NCBI RefSeq assembly: GCF_000264995.1
Contig: NW_006767433.1
Coordinates: 4,570,967-4,634,966, forward strand
From: Punctularia strigosozonata HHB-11173 SS5
Taxonomy: Eukaryota > Basidiomycota > Agaricomycetes > Corticiales > Punctulariaceae
Direction of reading: 5' to 3'
DNA: 64,000 bases
Below the pieces are notes generated by a model, which saw only the letters and a list, made by a program, of their open reading frames with translations, was not told the origin of the DNA and made no database searches. This document shows, one piece after another, positions 1-10,352 of the stretch; positions within the stretch are counted from its first letter, which is position 1, and each line of letters begins with the position of its first letter. The translations under genes were made by a program, and so were the position numbers.

Positions 1-444
1 GCTGCTGCTGCTGTGGCGGGCAATCATCTACTGCGCCATCCCGGTCCGAGCATCATCAGGAGCACGGTCACCGCCGGGAACGCGAACAGGAAACGAGGCG
101 GCGCGAGCAAGGCGGACAAGAAGCCTAGCTCGTCAAAGGGCAAAGATCCTGCCTATGGCGTCTCAAAATCGAAGAAAACGGCGACGAGGGACGAGCCTCC
201 CGCGTCCGCTGCGGCCGCGCCTCGTTTGCGGAAACCCACGTTGTTGCGGCGCAACAAGTCGAGCCATTCGATCTCGGCCAAGTCGAACGTCAGCAGCGCG
301 TCGGAGGTGCCGGTACTCAGCGAACAACGTGACGGTCAATCCGGTGATGGTGCTGGTGCTGAGGGGTCAGGAAAGCTTGGGATCGGACGGCGGTTGTCCG
401 TGCGGTCTCGCACGCAGAAACCCCGCCAGGCGGCGGGGGGGTAG
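1..444 (+). CDS. 3' end of an unidentified gene (partial)
   Basis: The reading frame is open from the left edge of the window to a TAG at 442-444, so this is probably the last exon or exons of a gene that begins outside. The visible part (about 147 residues) is low-complexity and basic, rich in Lys, Arg, Ser and Ala. It starts with an Ala run coded by GCT repeats and contains stretches such as KSKKTATR and LRKPTLLRRNKSSHS, typical of disordered tails of nuclear or cytoskeletal proteins. I do not recognise a domain. The stop lies three bases before the target-site duplication of the MITE at 448-743, so that element sits in the presumed 3' untranslated region. High GC makes long chance frames possible, so the call is tentative. 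Confidence 0.4.
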   Translation, partial: AAAAVAGNHLLRHPGPSIIRSTVTAGNANRKRGGASKADKKPSSSKGKDPAYGVSKSKKTATRDEPPASAAAAPRLRKPTLLRRNKSSHSISAKSNVSSASEVPVLSEQRDGQSGDGAGAEGSGKLGIGRRLSVRSRTQKPRQAAGG

Positions 445-447
445 AGT

Positions 448-743
448 CACTGCCAGGGTTCCGCATTACGAACGAAGTCTGGATTACTTTTTCTACGGAA
501 ATCCATATTTCATATAAAATGGCTGGTTCAGATGCGGTTGAGACATAAAGTACAAACATACTTTCAACGGAATAATATATCCTTATAAGGGAGGTCACCT
601 GCCATATAAGTATATATTACTTGTGCAAGCTATCTTTGTATTGAATGTAACAATCACATTTGAACCAGCCATTTGATATGAAATACGGATTTCCGTAGAA
701 AAAGTAATCCAGACTTAGTTCGTAATGCGAGACCCTGGCAGTG
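448..743. mobile_element. 296-bp MITE with CACTG termini (CACTA/CMC-like)
   Basis: The two ends form an inverted repeat of about 87 bases (448-534 and 657-743) with few mismatches. They begin CACTGCCAGG and end CCTGGCAGTG. A 3-bp direct repeat AGT flanks it (445-447 and 744-746). CACTG-type termini plus a 3-bp target duplication fit the CACTA (CMC/EnSpm) superfamily. The inner roughly 120 bases code for nothing, so it is a non-autonomous miniature element. The small number of differences between the arms suggests a fairly young insertion. Confidence 0.8.
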
Positions 744-873
744 AGTGGGTTATACCGTGCATATGTGGAGCTTCGCGTGCGCATCGCGACCGCACTAGAT
801 CCGAGACAAGTAAAACAGACCGGTAGCTGTCCAGAAACCCACTGATGTAGCCAACTGTGTGATTTCGTGCAAA

Positions 874-908
874 ACTGAGTGCTGAGTGCTGAGCGCTGAG
901 CGCTGAGC
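874..908. repeat. Short tandem repeat of a 7-mer
   Basis: About four to five units of GCTGAGT/GCTGAGC lie directly before the start of the left FunK1 repeat unit. The other copy of the unit (49739 onward) has no such repeat at its edge, so the array belongs to the flank and marks the left boundary. Confidence 0.7.
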
Positions 909-1024
909 ATGGGCTCCGCTATTTATTCAGTCGACATAGAGCTTCTTTACCAGATATTCTTCAGGCAGAGTTGTATTCGCCATGTCCAGCCACCACCCGT
1001 ACGCGAGCGCGTGCGAATGAATCA

Positions 1025-1036
1025 CGGTCACATGAC
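1025..1036 (+). promoter_or_regulatory. Conserved CGGTCACATGAC box upstream of FunK1-A
   Basis: The 12-mer CGGTCACATGAC lies 204 bases before the FunK1-A start codon. The same 12-mer occurs at 4259-4270, 49875-49886 and 53079-53090, each time preceded by a GTACGCGA-type GC-rich stretch and a GAATGA or GAGAATGA segment. It contains a CACATG E-box-like core. Retention in the more diverged copies suggests a regulatory role, but shared descent alone could explain it. Confidence 0.4.
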
Positions 1037-1239
1037 CCGCCAGAACAAAGGGCGCGGCGACGGTCCAGTGGCTTCGTGTTGTCGGTTTGACCCACAACCA
1101 CACTCGCAGCCTTCTGAAGGAGTGGCCCTTACTTGCCCCCAGCGGTGTCACCGAACACAGGGCCACCAGTTGCTCCTACTATAATAATCTCAGTGAGCAT
1201 CATGTTTTTCGCCGCCAGAGTCCAGCCGCTGACTTCGCC

Positions 1240-3550
1240 ATGTCTTCTCGCAATGTCACTCCCCCCCCGCAACCCAGAGGACCATCAAGCGCCCCCGTCA
1301 CCTGTAACTCAACCCCTTGCAGCGCGAGCCGCTTCACCGGCGAATACACGCACTCTTCAACTAAAGCCATCACTAAAGCCGTCACAGTTCCTGCCATCTC
1401 TCACTCTCTCAAGGGAGCCATGCTGGACAACGTCACTGGGCTTCTAGACGTCGTTTTTCCGAACTCTGAACTTCCTATGCGCCTTGACCACGCACTTGCT
1501 TACGTCTCCGATCCTGAGAACGGGTCTGACTGCCTCTATCGCGAAGGCCAATGGACTGGTTTTGCATCGCTGCCGGCCCATAATCCCCAGTCGCCAGGAG
1601 AACGTGAAGAAGCCGTTTCCCAGCAGTTCAACGCTATTGCGGACGCTGTATCACGGTGTAAGGCCTTCCGCCCCTCTAAAGCCACCGTTCGCTGTTGGAC
1701 GGGTCACTTCGCCACCAGGCCTTTAGGCGATACCAACCAACCGACGTTGGAGGCCTGCCAGAGGTACCCGGACGGCGTGTTACTACCTCAGGTCTACCGC
1801 GATCGTCCCGGTGACGCTCTCAGACAGGATGCTGTGGCGTTTTTGGAAGTCAAATCCGGTAAGGATGGCGCCACCCCGGGGACCAGCTCCGCGGGGGAGC
1901 TGAAGGAGAACGTTCGATTAGCCTTTGGCGCTCAGTACGACAGACGCTTTATCCTCGGGATCACCCTGGTTTCAGATTCAATGCGGCTCTGGCGTTTCGA
2001 CAGGGCAGGAGTTCTGCAGTCGAGAGAGTTCAATATCCACGACAGTCCTGACGACTTTCTTCGTGTGGTGTGTGGGTTTGCCTTCGCCAACCGTGACACT
2101 CTCGGCTTCGATCCTACCGTCTCCGAACCCGATCTGTCTGGAGTTCGGACGATACAAGTCAAAAACAAGCGTTACAAGATACTGGACGTGTTGCATATGT
2201 CTGGCACGCTCAGAGGTCGAGGGACGATTATCCTCCGTGTACGCTCCGGGAGGAAAGGAGGCATGTATATCATCAAGGATTCGTGGGTCGATGTTAGTCG
2301 GCCAGAAAAGGAGTGCGAAATTCTGGAGCGCGCGTCCAAGGAAAAGATAGAAGGAATTGTGCACATGTTGACTCATGAGCGGGTCAGTTTTCACGGCGCG
2401 GTAGACTCGACGAAGACTATTCGCGAGAAGCTGCACATGGTCGAAAACGTGGACAAAAAGAGCGGTCGCGCGCCCGAGACGCGGGAGCATTATCGCCTTG
2501 TTCTGGAAGAATCAGGACTTTCTTTGCGCCACTTCGCTACCCGTCGAGAGTTGCTCAGTGTCTTGATAGACGCCGTCGAAGGTGAGCAGTGTCTTGATCC
2601 CAGGCGTTCGTAGATATCTGATGGGATCGTCTGTAGCTCATCGTCGAATGTACGAAGATCTTGGCGTGTTGCATCGTGACATCAGCTTCCGCAACATATT
2701 GATTTTGGACGCCGAAGATGACACAGAGAAGAAACAAGAGGGAGAGCGTCCAGGTCGCCTAATTGATTTTGATTACTCCAAGACCATGAATCGACCCACC
2801 GATAACGATCCGGAGGAACACAAAAATCATCGTTCCGTGAGTTATACGTATCGTCTGTGAATCGTTTCTCTAACATCGACGTTCGCACAGGGAACGTTGC
2901 CATTCATGTCGGTTCACCTTCTTGCCAGCGAGACGCCGATCGAGCCAGAGGTGCACCATGATCTAGAATCCTTTTTTTACGTCCTCATTTGGGCGTGTAT
3001 CGTGCTGCAAGGACCGGGACGCTACAGAGAACCATTCGACGCCATGACTACCCAGTTGCAGGACTGGCTTGCCGGAAACGCGGAGAGCTCTATCTCAAAT
3101 GCGAAGTTTGGTCAAATAGTTTCTACGAACTCTTTCGAACGGCTGTTGTCGGACTTCCACCCATACTTCAATCCCTTGAAGCCCACGCTCAGGGCGCTTA
3201 GAACCGCACTCAAAGTCAACCAATGGGGCGACCCCAATGGGGAGCGCTCGACATACGACGAATTTCTCGCTGCGCTCAGGTCTGGTCGCGATGCTTTACC
3301 TCTCGTTGATGACCCGCCACCGATGGCCGGGCCTGTGGTTGCGGACCAGCGCCGTCCTCGGAGACAGGCAGCCGTCCGCAGTCACACGACGCTTTCCTCA
3401 ATGGCTTCCTCGAGAGGTCAGAAACGCAGTCGCCAGGAGATCGAAGACGAAGATGAAGCAACTTCAGCGCATCAGAAACCCGATTACCGCAGCAGCAACC
3501 ATAACGCGGGCTCGATTGGCACCTCCCTATCGGGAAAGAGGCGCAAGTAA
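1240..3550 (+). CDS. FunK1-type fungal protein kinase, copy A
   Basis: Member of the basidiomycete FunK1 family (fungal-type kinase domain, PF17667), which is expanded in multicellular mushrooms; substrates are unknown. I read three exons: 1240-2581, 2637-2836 and 2891-3550, giving 733 residues. The N-lobe region carries conserved stretches such as YPDGVLLPQVYRDR and FLEVKSGKDG. Exon 2 carries the catalytic loop VLHRDISFRNI (HRD plus Asn) and IDFDYSK in place of DFG. Exon 3 starts GTLPFMSVHLLA and has HHDLESFFYVLIWAC, followed by a charged, disordered tail rich in RGQKRSR-like motifs. The ATG at 1240 (MSSRNVTPPP) is the first ATG of the frame. All catalytic residues appear present, so this copy looks functional. 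Confidence 0.88.
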
Positions 3551-4650
3551 ACCTTTAAGGGTACTTAGCTGCTTTAGAATACCTCCCTTAATATTTACAC
3601 GTACTTCAGCTGCATATCATAATACTGTATGTTTGCTTCTTAAATTGTACAAACCAATGACACCAGGAACGCGCACGGAAGCGGTACCGCAACCAGTCTC
3701 TCGATAGCGAGCGTTTCATCGTGCAGCACGAACCCGCTCTTGAACGGGTCCTGCGGGTCCTGATAACCATGGGTACGCTAGGTGCAGGACGGTAACCGAC
3801 GGCAGCCTGGATACAGAAACTGGGTAACTTTCAATTGCACGCACTGTGCGTGATATATAATGTTCTAGGCTGTGTTCGAGTAGAAAAGCGCCACTCACCT
3901 TCGCAGCTTGAGCCGCATTCTTTACGTTGACGTGAGTATCGCATGGAAGTAGCAGCTAAAAGGCAGTAATGTCACCCTGCATCGCGGTGCTTACCGATTT
4001 CCGGGCTGAGAGATAACTAAGGCAAGCTCAGGCGATGCCTTCCTTGACCTCGTTAATGACGAACTCGAGAAATACTCCGCAACACGAGCTCGACCTTTGT
4101 TAACTCGCACATACAACTATCGGTATCGTACAGTAATGCGTATGCAGTTTGTTGGCCGGAGGCGTTATATTTGCGATGTCCAAGATGCGCTCGCTGTCAC
4201 ACCCCTGTACACAGTACAGCCTACCGTACGCGATTGCGCGTCGCGTGAGAATGAGTCACGGTCACATGACATTCCGGAACAACGGGCGGGGCGACTCTCC
4301 CACGCCGCTAACGCTACCGCCGCTCGCCTGAGCCATAGCTGGTACTCACTGTTCTCGGTCTTCCCGGGACCCATGCATCGACGCCTCCTCAGGCCTCAGG
4401 GTTCATCGTACTAAGATACATCACCGGTCACCCCGCGTGCACCTCTTTGTTACATGCGAGTACGATGAACATTCGGGACTGCTCTACCACCCCGCGACTC
4501 TTCGCGTGCTGACTGGGATGCTGGTGTGTTCGGTTCTTGTAATCTCCATGCCGTACCCGCTTAATCAGACGCGGAAGCTGATTCATGCGAACGAAGAATG
4601 TACGCCATACCCATTCGCGACCGCGCATCTCCTTCGTGATGGAGCGTCGA
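3551..4650. other. Intergenic: FunK1 3' flank and orphan FunK1 promoter
   Basis: Up to about 4303 this matches the stretch between FunK1-B and FunK1-C at 52398-53128, including a leader resembling that of FunK1-C. The kinase body that should follow is absent, so an upstream region is left without its gene. From about 4304 to the TATA box at 4651 I see no gene. Confidence 0.6.
4259..4270 (+). promoter_or_regulatory. Conserved CGGTCACATGAC box (orphan FunK1 promoter)
   Basis: This is the same 12-mer as at 1025, in a sequence context closest to that of the FunK1-C promoter at 53079. No kinase exon follows here. Confidence 0.4.
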
Positions 4651-4658
4651 TATAAAGG
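4651..4658 (+). promoter_or_regulatory. TATA box of the OYE gene
   Basis: TATAAAGG lies 124 bases before the ATG at 4775, leaving room for a short leader. Confidence 0.5.
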
Positions 4659-4774
4659 CTTGTAGGGGGTTGTTTTTTCACGGCAAAAATCAACCGGATC
4701 TCTGGCGTTGACCTCCTCCCCCGGATTCCCTGCGCCAACTCCAAACACTCCCTCACCGTTTCGGTTCTCAGAAG

Positions 4775-6200
4775 ATGTCATCACCGACGCCAAAGCTGTT
4801 CCAGGAGATCACGGTTGGGGACGTGACGCTCAAGCATCGCGTCGCATTGGCGCCTTTGACGCGCTTCCGCGCGGACGTCAACCATGTCCCGTTGAACATC
4901 GTGCGGCAATACTACGAGCAGCGAGCCCGCATTCCTGGCGCGTCCCTCTTTTCTTCGTGCTCCCTGGCCACTCTGTGAACCAACCTCGGATTGATGTTAC
5001 GCAGGCACTTTGCTGATATCCGAAGCTACTTACATCGCCGCCAAAGCCGGTGGCTACAACAACGCGCCAGGGATCTGGAGCGACGCTCAGATCGACGCGT
5101 GGAAGAAGGTACAGTCGTCGCAGTTTCCTTTGACCAGGTTGACGAACGCTGATTTCGATGTGCTTCCCGCAGGTCACCGATGCGGTACATGCACAGGGGT
5201 CTTTCATATACCTCCAGCTCTGGGCTCTCGGTCGCGCGGCCAGCGGCGACGTGCTCAAGAGCGAAGACCCCAGCTTTGACGTCGTCTCCGCATCCGACCT
5301 GCCCATCACCGGCTCTAAATTCACCCCGCGATCGCTGACCACGGAGGAGGTGAAGGAGTATGTGCAGTTGTACGCGACCGCCGCGAGCAACGCTGTACAC
5401 CGCGCCGGATTTGATGGCGTCGAGGTTCATGGTGAGCGAGCATTGAGTCGAGGCGTAATGTTGACTCGCGCTAACGTGGGATGTAGGCGCCAACGGCTAC
5501 CTCGTCGACCAGTTCCTTCAGGACAAGAGCAACAAGCGTACGGATGAGTACGGTGGCTCCATAGAGAACCGCGCCAAGTTCGCTCTTGAGGTCGTGGACG
5601 CGATTGCCAAGGCCGTCGGACCTACCAAGACCGCGATTCGTCTGAGCCCGTGGGCCGATCTCCAAGGTATATCCCATTCCTCCACTCTGAATCCCACCTC
5701 TCTCAACATCTCGACAGACATGCGCTTGGACGATCCGATCCCGACGTTCAGCTACGTCGTGCAGCAGCTCAAGTCCCGCCAGCCGGATTTAGCGTTCATC
5801 CACGTCATCGAGCCGCGCGTCAAGGGCACGGTCGATATCGACGGTGGCGCGCCCGCGGGCGAGTCGAACGACTTCATTCGCGAGATCTGGGCTCCGCGCC
5901 CGCTCATCTCCGCTGGCGGGTACAACCGCGAGCTCGCACTTAGGAATGCTGAGGACAAGGGGGACATTATCGCGTTCGGAAGACACTTTATTGCTAACGT
6001 CAGTCTCATCTTGCGAGCCCTCGGCTAACTCAAGGATGCTGACACACGGTGGCTAGCCGGACCTGCCCCTGCGCTTGGAGAAGGACATACCGCTGCACCC
6101 GTACGACCGTTCGACGTTCTATACGCCCGAGAGCCCGGTGGGATACATCGACCAGCCGTTTGCGGATCAAGAGACGGAGACGTTCGTAACCAAACTCTAG
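4775..6200 (+). CDS. Old Yellow Enzyme family NADPH dehydrogenase / ene-reductase
   Basis: FMN-dependent TIM-barrel oxidoreductase that reduces activated C=C bonds of enones at the expense of NAD(P)H; probably cytosolic. Six exons: 4775-4937, 5005-5108, 5173-5431, 5487-5666, 5718-5998 and 6057-6200, giving 376 residues, the normal length for the family. The start [16 protein letters not shown] leads into [25 protein letters not shown] and [18 protein letters not shown] follow, the latter holding the substrate-binding His and Asn and the proton-donor Tyr. [13 protein letters not shown] and [10 protein letters not shown] (phosphate-binding end) are also present. The first intron must start with GC (GCGCGT at 4938) to give the family sequence PGTLLISEA; the nearest GT shifts the frame. 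Confidence 0.93.
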
Positions 6201-6733
6201 ATGATCGCAGAAACACATTACATGATAGGAGAAGTTCGAGTTCGACATGTATACCCAAAACCATTGTTTCCGATGGCGTTGAGATCTTATGTTGTAGGGT
6301 TAGGGTCGCGAACGTCGGACCTCTTCCGCTGAAACGGCTCCCGCCCCGGGCCGCTCGATGCAGCGTTGTCCTGCTTCAATCAGCGATAGTCGCTTGGTAA
6401 CCTCGACAGCGACCTAAATCCTCTGGCTCCAAACCTGGTCAGGATAAGAATCGGTGAAACGCGGAGGCATTTCGAGGACGCTCCGTTCACGTGTGATAAT
6501 CATGCACGCACCGCTGGCCTACGACTCGTCGCCGGCCCGTCACAAGATTGTTCTCTCAGGCCGTTGCCACACAAGGCGAGTAGCACTAGACAAGAGCATG
6601 GGTGAACGAAGCGAGTTGTGATGGATGGTGTCAGCTGGTGGATTGCGCGCACATCGTCCGCGCTGAGGCATTAACCTCAAGTGCTTCCTGCTACATAAAG
6701 AGAGCCTGGAAACGTTGGACATGGTCAACCATC
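6201..6733. other. Intergenic region
   Basis: No gene seen. It contains a TAGGGTTAGGG-like stretch at 6295-6306, which is too short to be a telomeric tract, and ends in the leader of the GH43 gene. Confidence 0.5.
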
Positions 6734-8307
6734 ATGCTACGGTGGATCGTTCTGCTGTGCCTTTTTGCAGGCCAGGTGTTCTCGGTCGCGACATTTACCA
6801 ATCCGATGTATGCAACAACGATTTTTTACCGCTCCTATACTCACCTTGCCTCCGTAGAAAGCAGACCGATGGCTCTGATCCGTTCATGGTATTCCATGAG
6901 GGATACTACTATCTGACTACGACGACCTGGACAAACATCCAGATCACCCGTGCCACTGTAAGCTCCACGAACGGCCTGCGCAGTCCGTATTGGGTCTAAA
7001 GAAGTGCAGACTATCGCAGGCCTGAAAACCGCATCGCCCAAAGTCATCTGGACCGATAGCACTGCTTCTAGGTGCTGCAATATCTGTAAAAAGTCATGCT
7101 GCCTTTCCGTGGATGTTGACTGACCGAATGTACAGGGGCACCCGAGATTCACTGGGTAGATAACGCGTGGTACATGTTCGTAATCTGCCGACGTCAAATA
7201 TCTTCGTGGTTAACTCAACACCTGCCACCAGATACTACGTAGCTGGAGAGAGCGACAACATTCAACAATCAGTTCATACACGCCATCAAAGGCTCTTCGT
7301 ACGTACTCAAACAGCCCCCTCGCCGAATCATAGGTTCGAAGTTTCCCTTAACAGAAATATTATCTGGGACTCCACCTGGAGCTACGCCTCCCGCATCGCC
7401 ATACCTAACCGAGATGTACGCTGTTCTCCGGCGTTTCATCAGTGATTCCTGACACGTTGCAAGGTGTGGTCCATTGATCCGACGATTCTCGTCTACGGAA
7501 GCAACAACTATTTAGTCTATTCCTCTTGGGATGGAGACGATCAGTGCTTGTACATTGCGTCAGTCGCGAAATACCTTCTATACAAACATTGTCTGACATT
7601 TGCCGTGTATCTACAGCGAAATGACCAGCGCCACGACAGTCGGCAACGCGGTCAAAATCTCCACCCCGACCTACAGCTGGGAGCAAGTCAGCGCGAACGT
7701 CAACGAAGGCCCAGGTACGTCACTTCGGTTCGCCGGGCATCTTACAGAACCTCACTGTCGCCTGTCGTATAGCGCCGGTAAGCTGTGAAATGCCTCGATT
7801 TGAAGAAGCACTCCGTTACTCACTACGCCTGATAGCTGTATCACGGTGGGAATACTTGGATAATTTACTCCGCCTCCAGTTGCGCCGGAAGCGGGTACAA
7901 GCTCGGCCAGCTCACGCTCACGGGAACTGATCCGCTCAGCGCGTCTTCGTGGACCAAATATGTAAACCCAATTTTCCAGTCCGCGAATGGGTATGCATCA
8001 TGGCGCTTCCGTCCCTGCGTGCTAGCGATTGACTGACGGGATTACTTCAGTAACGACGAACCGGGCCACAACGGCTTCTTCCTCAGCTCGACAGGGGACG
8101 AAATTTATATCGTGTTCCACGCCTCGGCGACGGATCCGGCCGTGTGCGATGGCAGCCGGTACACGATGGTTCAGCCTGTCTATTGGTCGGTGCTCTCTTC
8201 CGCTGTCTGTGGACCTCGACTGATAAGTTGTCACCAGGCACACCGATGGGACGCCGAACCTTGGCTCGCCCAGGGCACTCACGGACGCCATCCCGGAGCC
8301 CGACTAA
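6734..8307 (+). CDS. Secreted glycoside hydrolase family 43, with an apparent frameshift
   Basis: Five-bladed beta-propeller glycosidase, probably acting on arabinan or arabinoxylan side chains outside the cell. The start MLRWIVLLCLFAGQVFS is a signal peptide. Conserved pieces in order: TDGSDPFMVFHEGYYYL (catalytic base Asp), TASRCCNIWAPEIHWVDNAW, SIDPTILVYGSNNYLVYSSW, an EGPAPLYHGG segment with the acid Glu, and NDEPGHNGFFLSSTGDE near the end. The gene is cut into about eleven exons, one of them only five bases (7773-7777). In the exon starting at 7232 the frame of YYVAGESDN and that of NNQFIHAIKGSS differ by one base near 7263, so this copy is either broken there, mis-sequenced, or spliced in a way I could not resolve. 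The rest is intact to the TAA at 8305-8307. Confidence 0.8.
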
Positions 8308-8769
8308 CCTTGGGGTATGCTGAGGGATCCGGATTCGCTGGGGAGGATGGGGTTCTCCATGGGAGTTGACGTATTTTGTATCACTGGTCCCGCCAGTTGT
8401 TTTCATGACATTGCCACGACAACGCGTGTACATGTATAGCTATTTCGAATGAAAATTATACGAGGTTGTGATGTAAACGGTTAAAGGAGGGTGAGAAGCA
8501 GTGTAATGCAGCAAGGCATGGGTCATAAGATGTTGTACGAGAACATAATCGCCATCTAACAAAAATCGGTAGGGTATGTTCAATGCAGATGGATGAGAGG
8601 ATTAGCATCTGACATGGCAAGCTGAACAATTAGGGGGTACGTGTACGAATGAAATGATGCGGCGCGATTAAGGCGAGAAATACACTTATCATCGGAGCAT
8701 GACGACACAGAACATGGGAACAAGAAGGGTCGGGGAAATGATAAAACGTTCCGACACGCCTCGGTTTCT
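8308..8769. other. Intergenic region between convergent genes
   Basis: AT-richer than its surroundings; it lies between the 3' ends of the GH43 gene and the transcription factor gene. No coding or repeat signal seen. Confidence 0.5.
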
Positions 8770-10352
8770 TCAATAACGTGACCCAGGGCCGTACGCGAGT
8801 TGTCCGTATTCATCGTAGTACGCAATGTCGCGCAATGCCCTGCGAGCTACGTTGAACGCTGGCTGGCCCCTCAATGGCATATCAAGGGTTAACCCGGCCT
8901 CGACCATAGCGTCGGGAGGAGGTATGGAATCTTGCACGGCGTACGGAATAAATTCGCCGACGTCGCCGTTGGAACTCATATTCGGCGACAGCGAGCGCTG
9001 CGTGCTGAGGTTGGACCGCGCGTAAACCTGGTACTGCCGCGTTCGCTTGTGTATCCCCCGCTTCGATTCTGTGGGATATTCGCATACGAGCTTGCGGCGG
9101 GCGCATTGACTAACGGTCACAGTGTCAGAAATGTTTTGTGCGAACAGAGACATATGTTTACTCACTCGCAGGTACGGTCGCCGCTGGATTCGGGAGGCTG
9201 GCCACAGGCAATTTTGCGGTCCCGGCAGAAAAGGCAGGCGAGGATGCGCCTGGGTCTGCTGCTGCTTGTCTGGGTCGGAGCCGTCTGTGCTTGGCAAGAT
9301 GCGTGAGTCTGAGCATCCTGAGGAGCATTCGCCTGTGGCTCGGGCCCTCGCAAGAGACGTGTACTGGTTTGCAGTCCTTCCAACAAGTCAGCGTGGTCGA
9401 CGTGCTTCTGGACATCACGTAGATTGTGCTGAAGAGGTTCACAGTCGTCGATGGACCGCGGAGTGTAAGAGCGTCCGGTCCCGTGCGCCCTTCGCGGTCG
9501 CTCCTGTGCGCGAGACCGAGATCTCGTGGACGGACCATGAGCATGCTCGGGGAGGGGATATGGCGCTGAAGGCGAATGAGACCGGCGGCGCACAAGTAGA
9601 CTTCGTTTGACCGAAGAGCCGATGGACGGCGCCGCGTCAGCGCGGTCGCTCGCATGAGCAGGCGGAGACGGTGCGATGCGACGGTAGCGCGCAGTCGAGG
9701 AAAACTGCTCCAACCTCTGGGTCCGCGTCGGCGGAGATCTCGCGGCAGACGGCGGCGGTGAAATGGTCTGGGGCACGGCATTGTCCCCTTCGCTGAAAGG
9801 AGCAGGGTAGCTATAGTCAACATCGTAACCTCCTCCATCCATCGACGGTATCACATGCACGCCGTGTCGACTCGCATAGGCTGCATCCGCGGCCGACAAG
9901 GTTGGGGACGGGGGCCCGTAGCAGAAGCCTACAGGTATCCCATCGAACTCGGATATCCAGAATCCGTTCTCGTCAGCGAATACCACATTAGGATCGGATC
10001 GAATGGCGAGAGAAGAGAACAAGCTCGGCAGCACAGCGGTATGAGACCCGTGTGGAGACACGTCCGATCCTGTGGAGGCTACGGAGGGCGAGTAGGACAG
10101 CTAGGCAGCGACGAAGGGGGCTCAGGACGCGCTCAAAACGATGCACGGTGGTAAGCTCACGTCCGGTTCCGAGTCCTGATACGGGCCGTGGGCAGTTGCC
10201 AGCCCATAGTCATCCATCGCAGGCATGGGTGGAGGCGGTCGCTCGTCGTCCACAAAAGGACCGTGCAAAATGTCTCTGTCCGGTACTATACAGTACGCGT
10301 TGTCATGCAGGGCAGCCCAATGGCAGTGATCATGGAACGAGTACGCATCCAT
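8770..10352 (-). CDS. Zn(II)2Cys6 transcription factor with the zinc cluster near the C-terminus
   Basis: Probable fungal-type DNA-binding regulator. Across an intron the cluster reads CLFCRDRKIAC, an 11-residue spacer, then CDQCARRKLVC, which matches C-x2-C-x6-C-x11-C-x2-C-x6-C. It lies at about residue 350 of roughly 480, behind a long Ser/Pro/Arg-rich, probably disordered N-terminal part. Most fungal Zn2Cys6 proteins carry the cluster near the N-terminus. After it come about 100 residues ending LAYGPGSRY. I place the start at MDAYSFHDHCHW (10352), followed by an intron. An acceptor-like CCCCAG just upstream of that ATG means one more 5' exon is possible. The promoter faces a 3.7-kb gene-poor stretch, and no target can be assigned. 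Confidence 0.75.

Larger units (their letters stand above)
912..4303 (+). repeat. Left copy of a 3.4-kb direct repeat (FunK1 unit)
   Basis: This stretch is closely repeated in the same orientation at 49739-53128. It holds a promoter, a complete FunK1 kinase gene, about 550 bases of 3' flank, and the promoter and leader of a second FunK1-like gene whose body is missing here. The kinase gene is almost identical between copies, while the part after about 3550 differs at many more positions. Copy-specific indels include a roughly 23-base gap near 1000 here and one codon missing from the right copy. Confidence 0.9.

Noticed and set aside
6295-6306. TAGGGTTAGGGT, like telomeric repeats
   Set aside because: Only two units; no array or subtelomeric genes nearby, so chance is the simpler explanation.
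9122-9838. Long overlapping frames opposite and within the transcription factor gene
   Set aside because: They are antisense or shifted readings of GC-rich, serine/arginine-coding exons and carry no domain.
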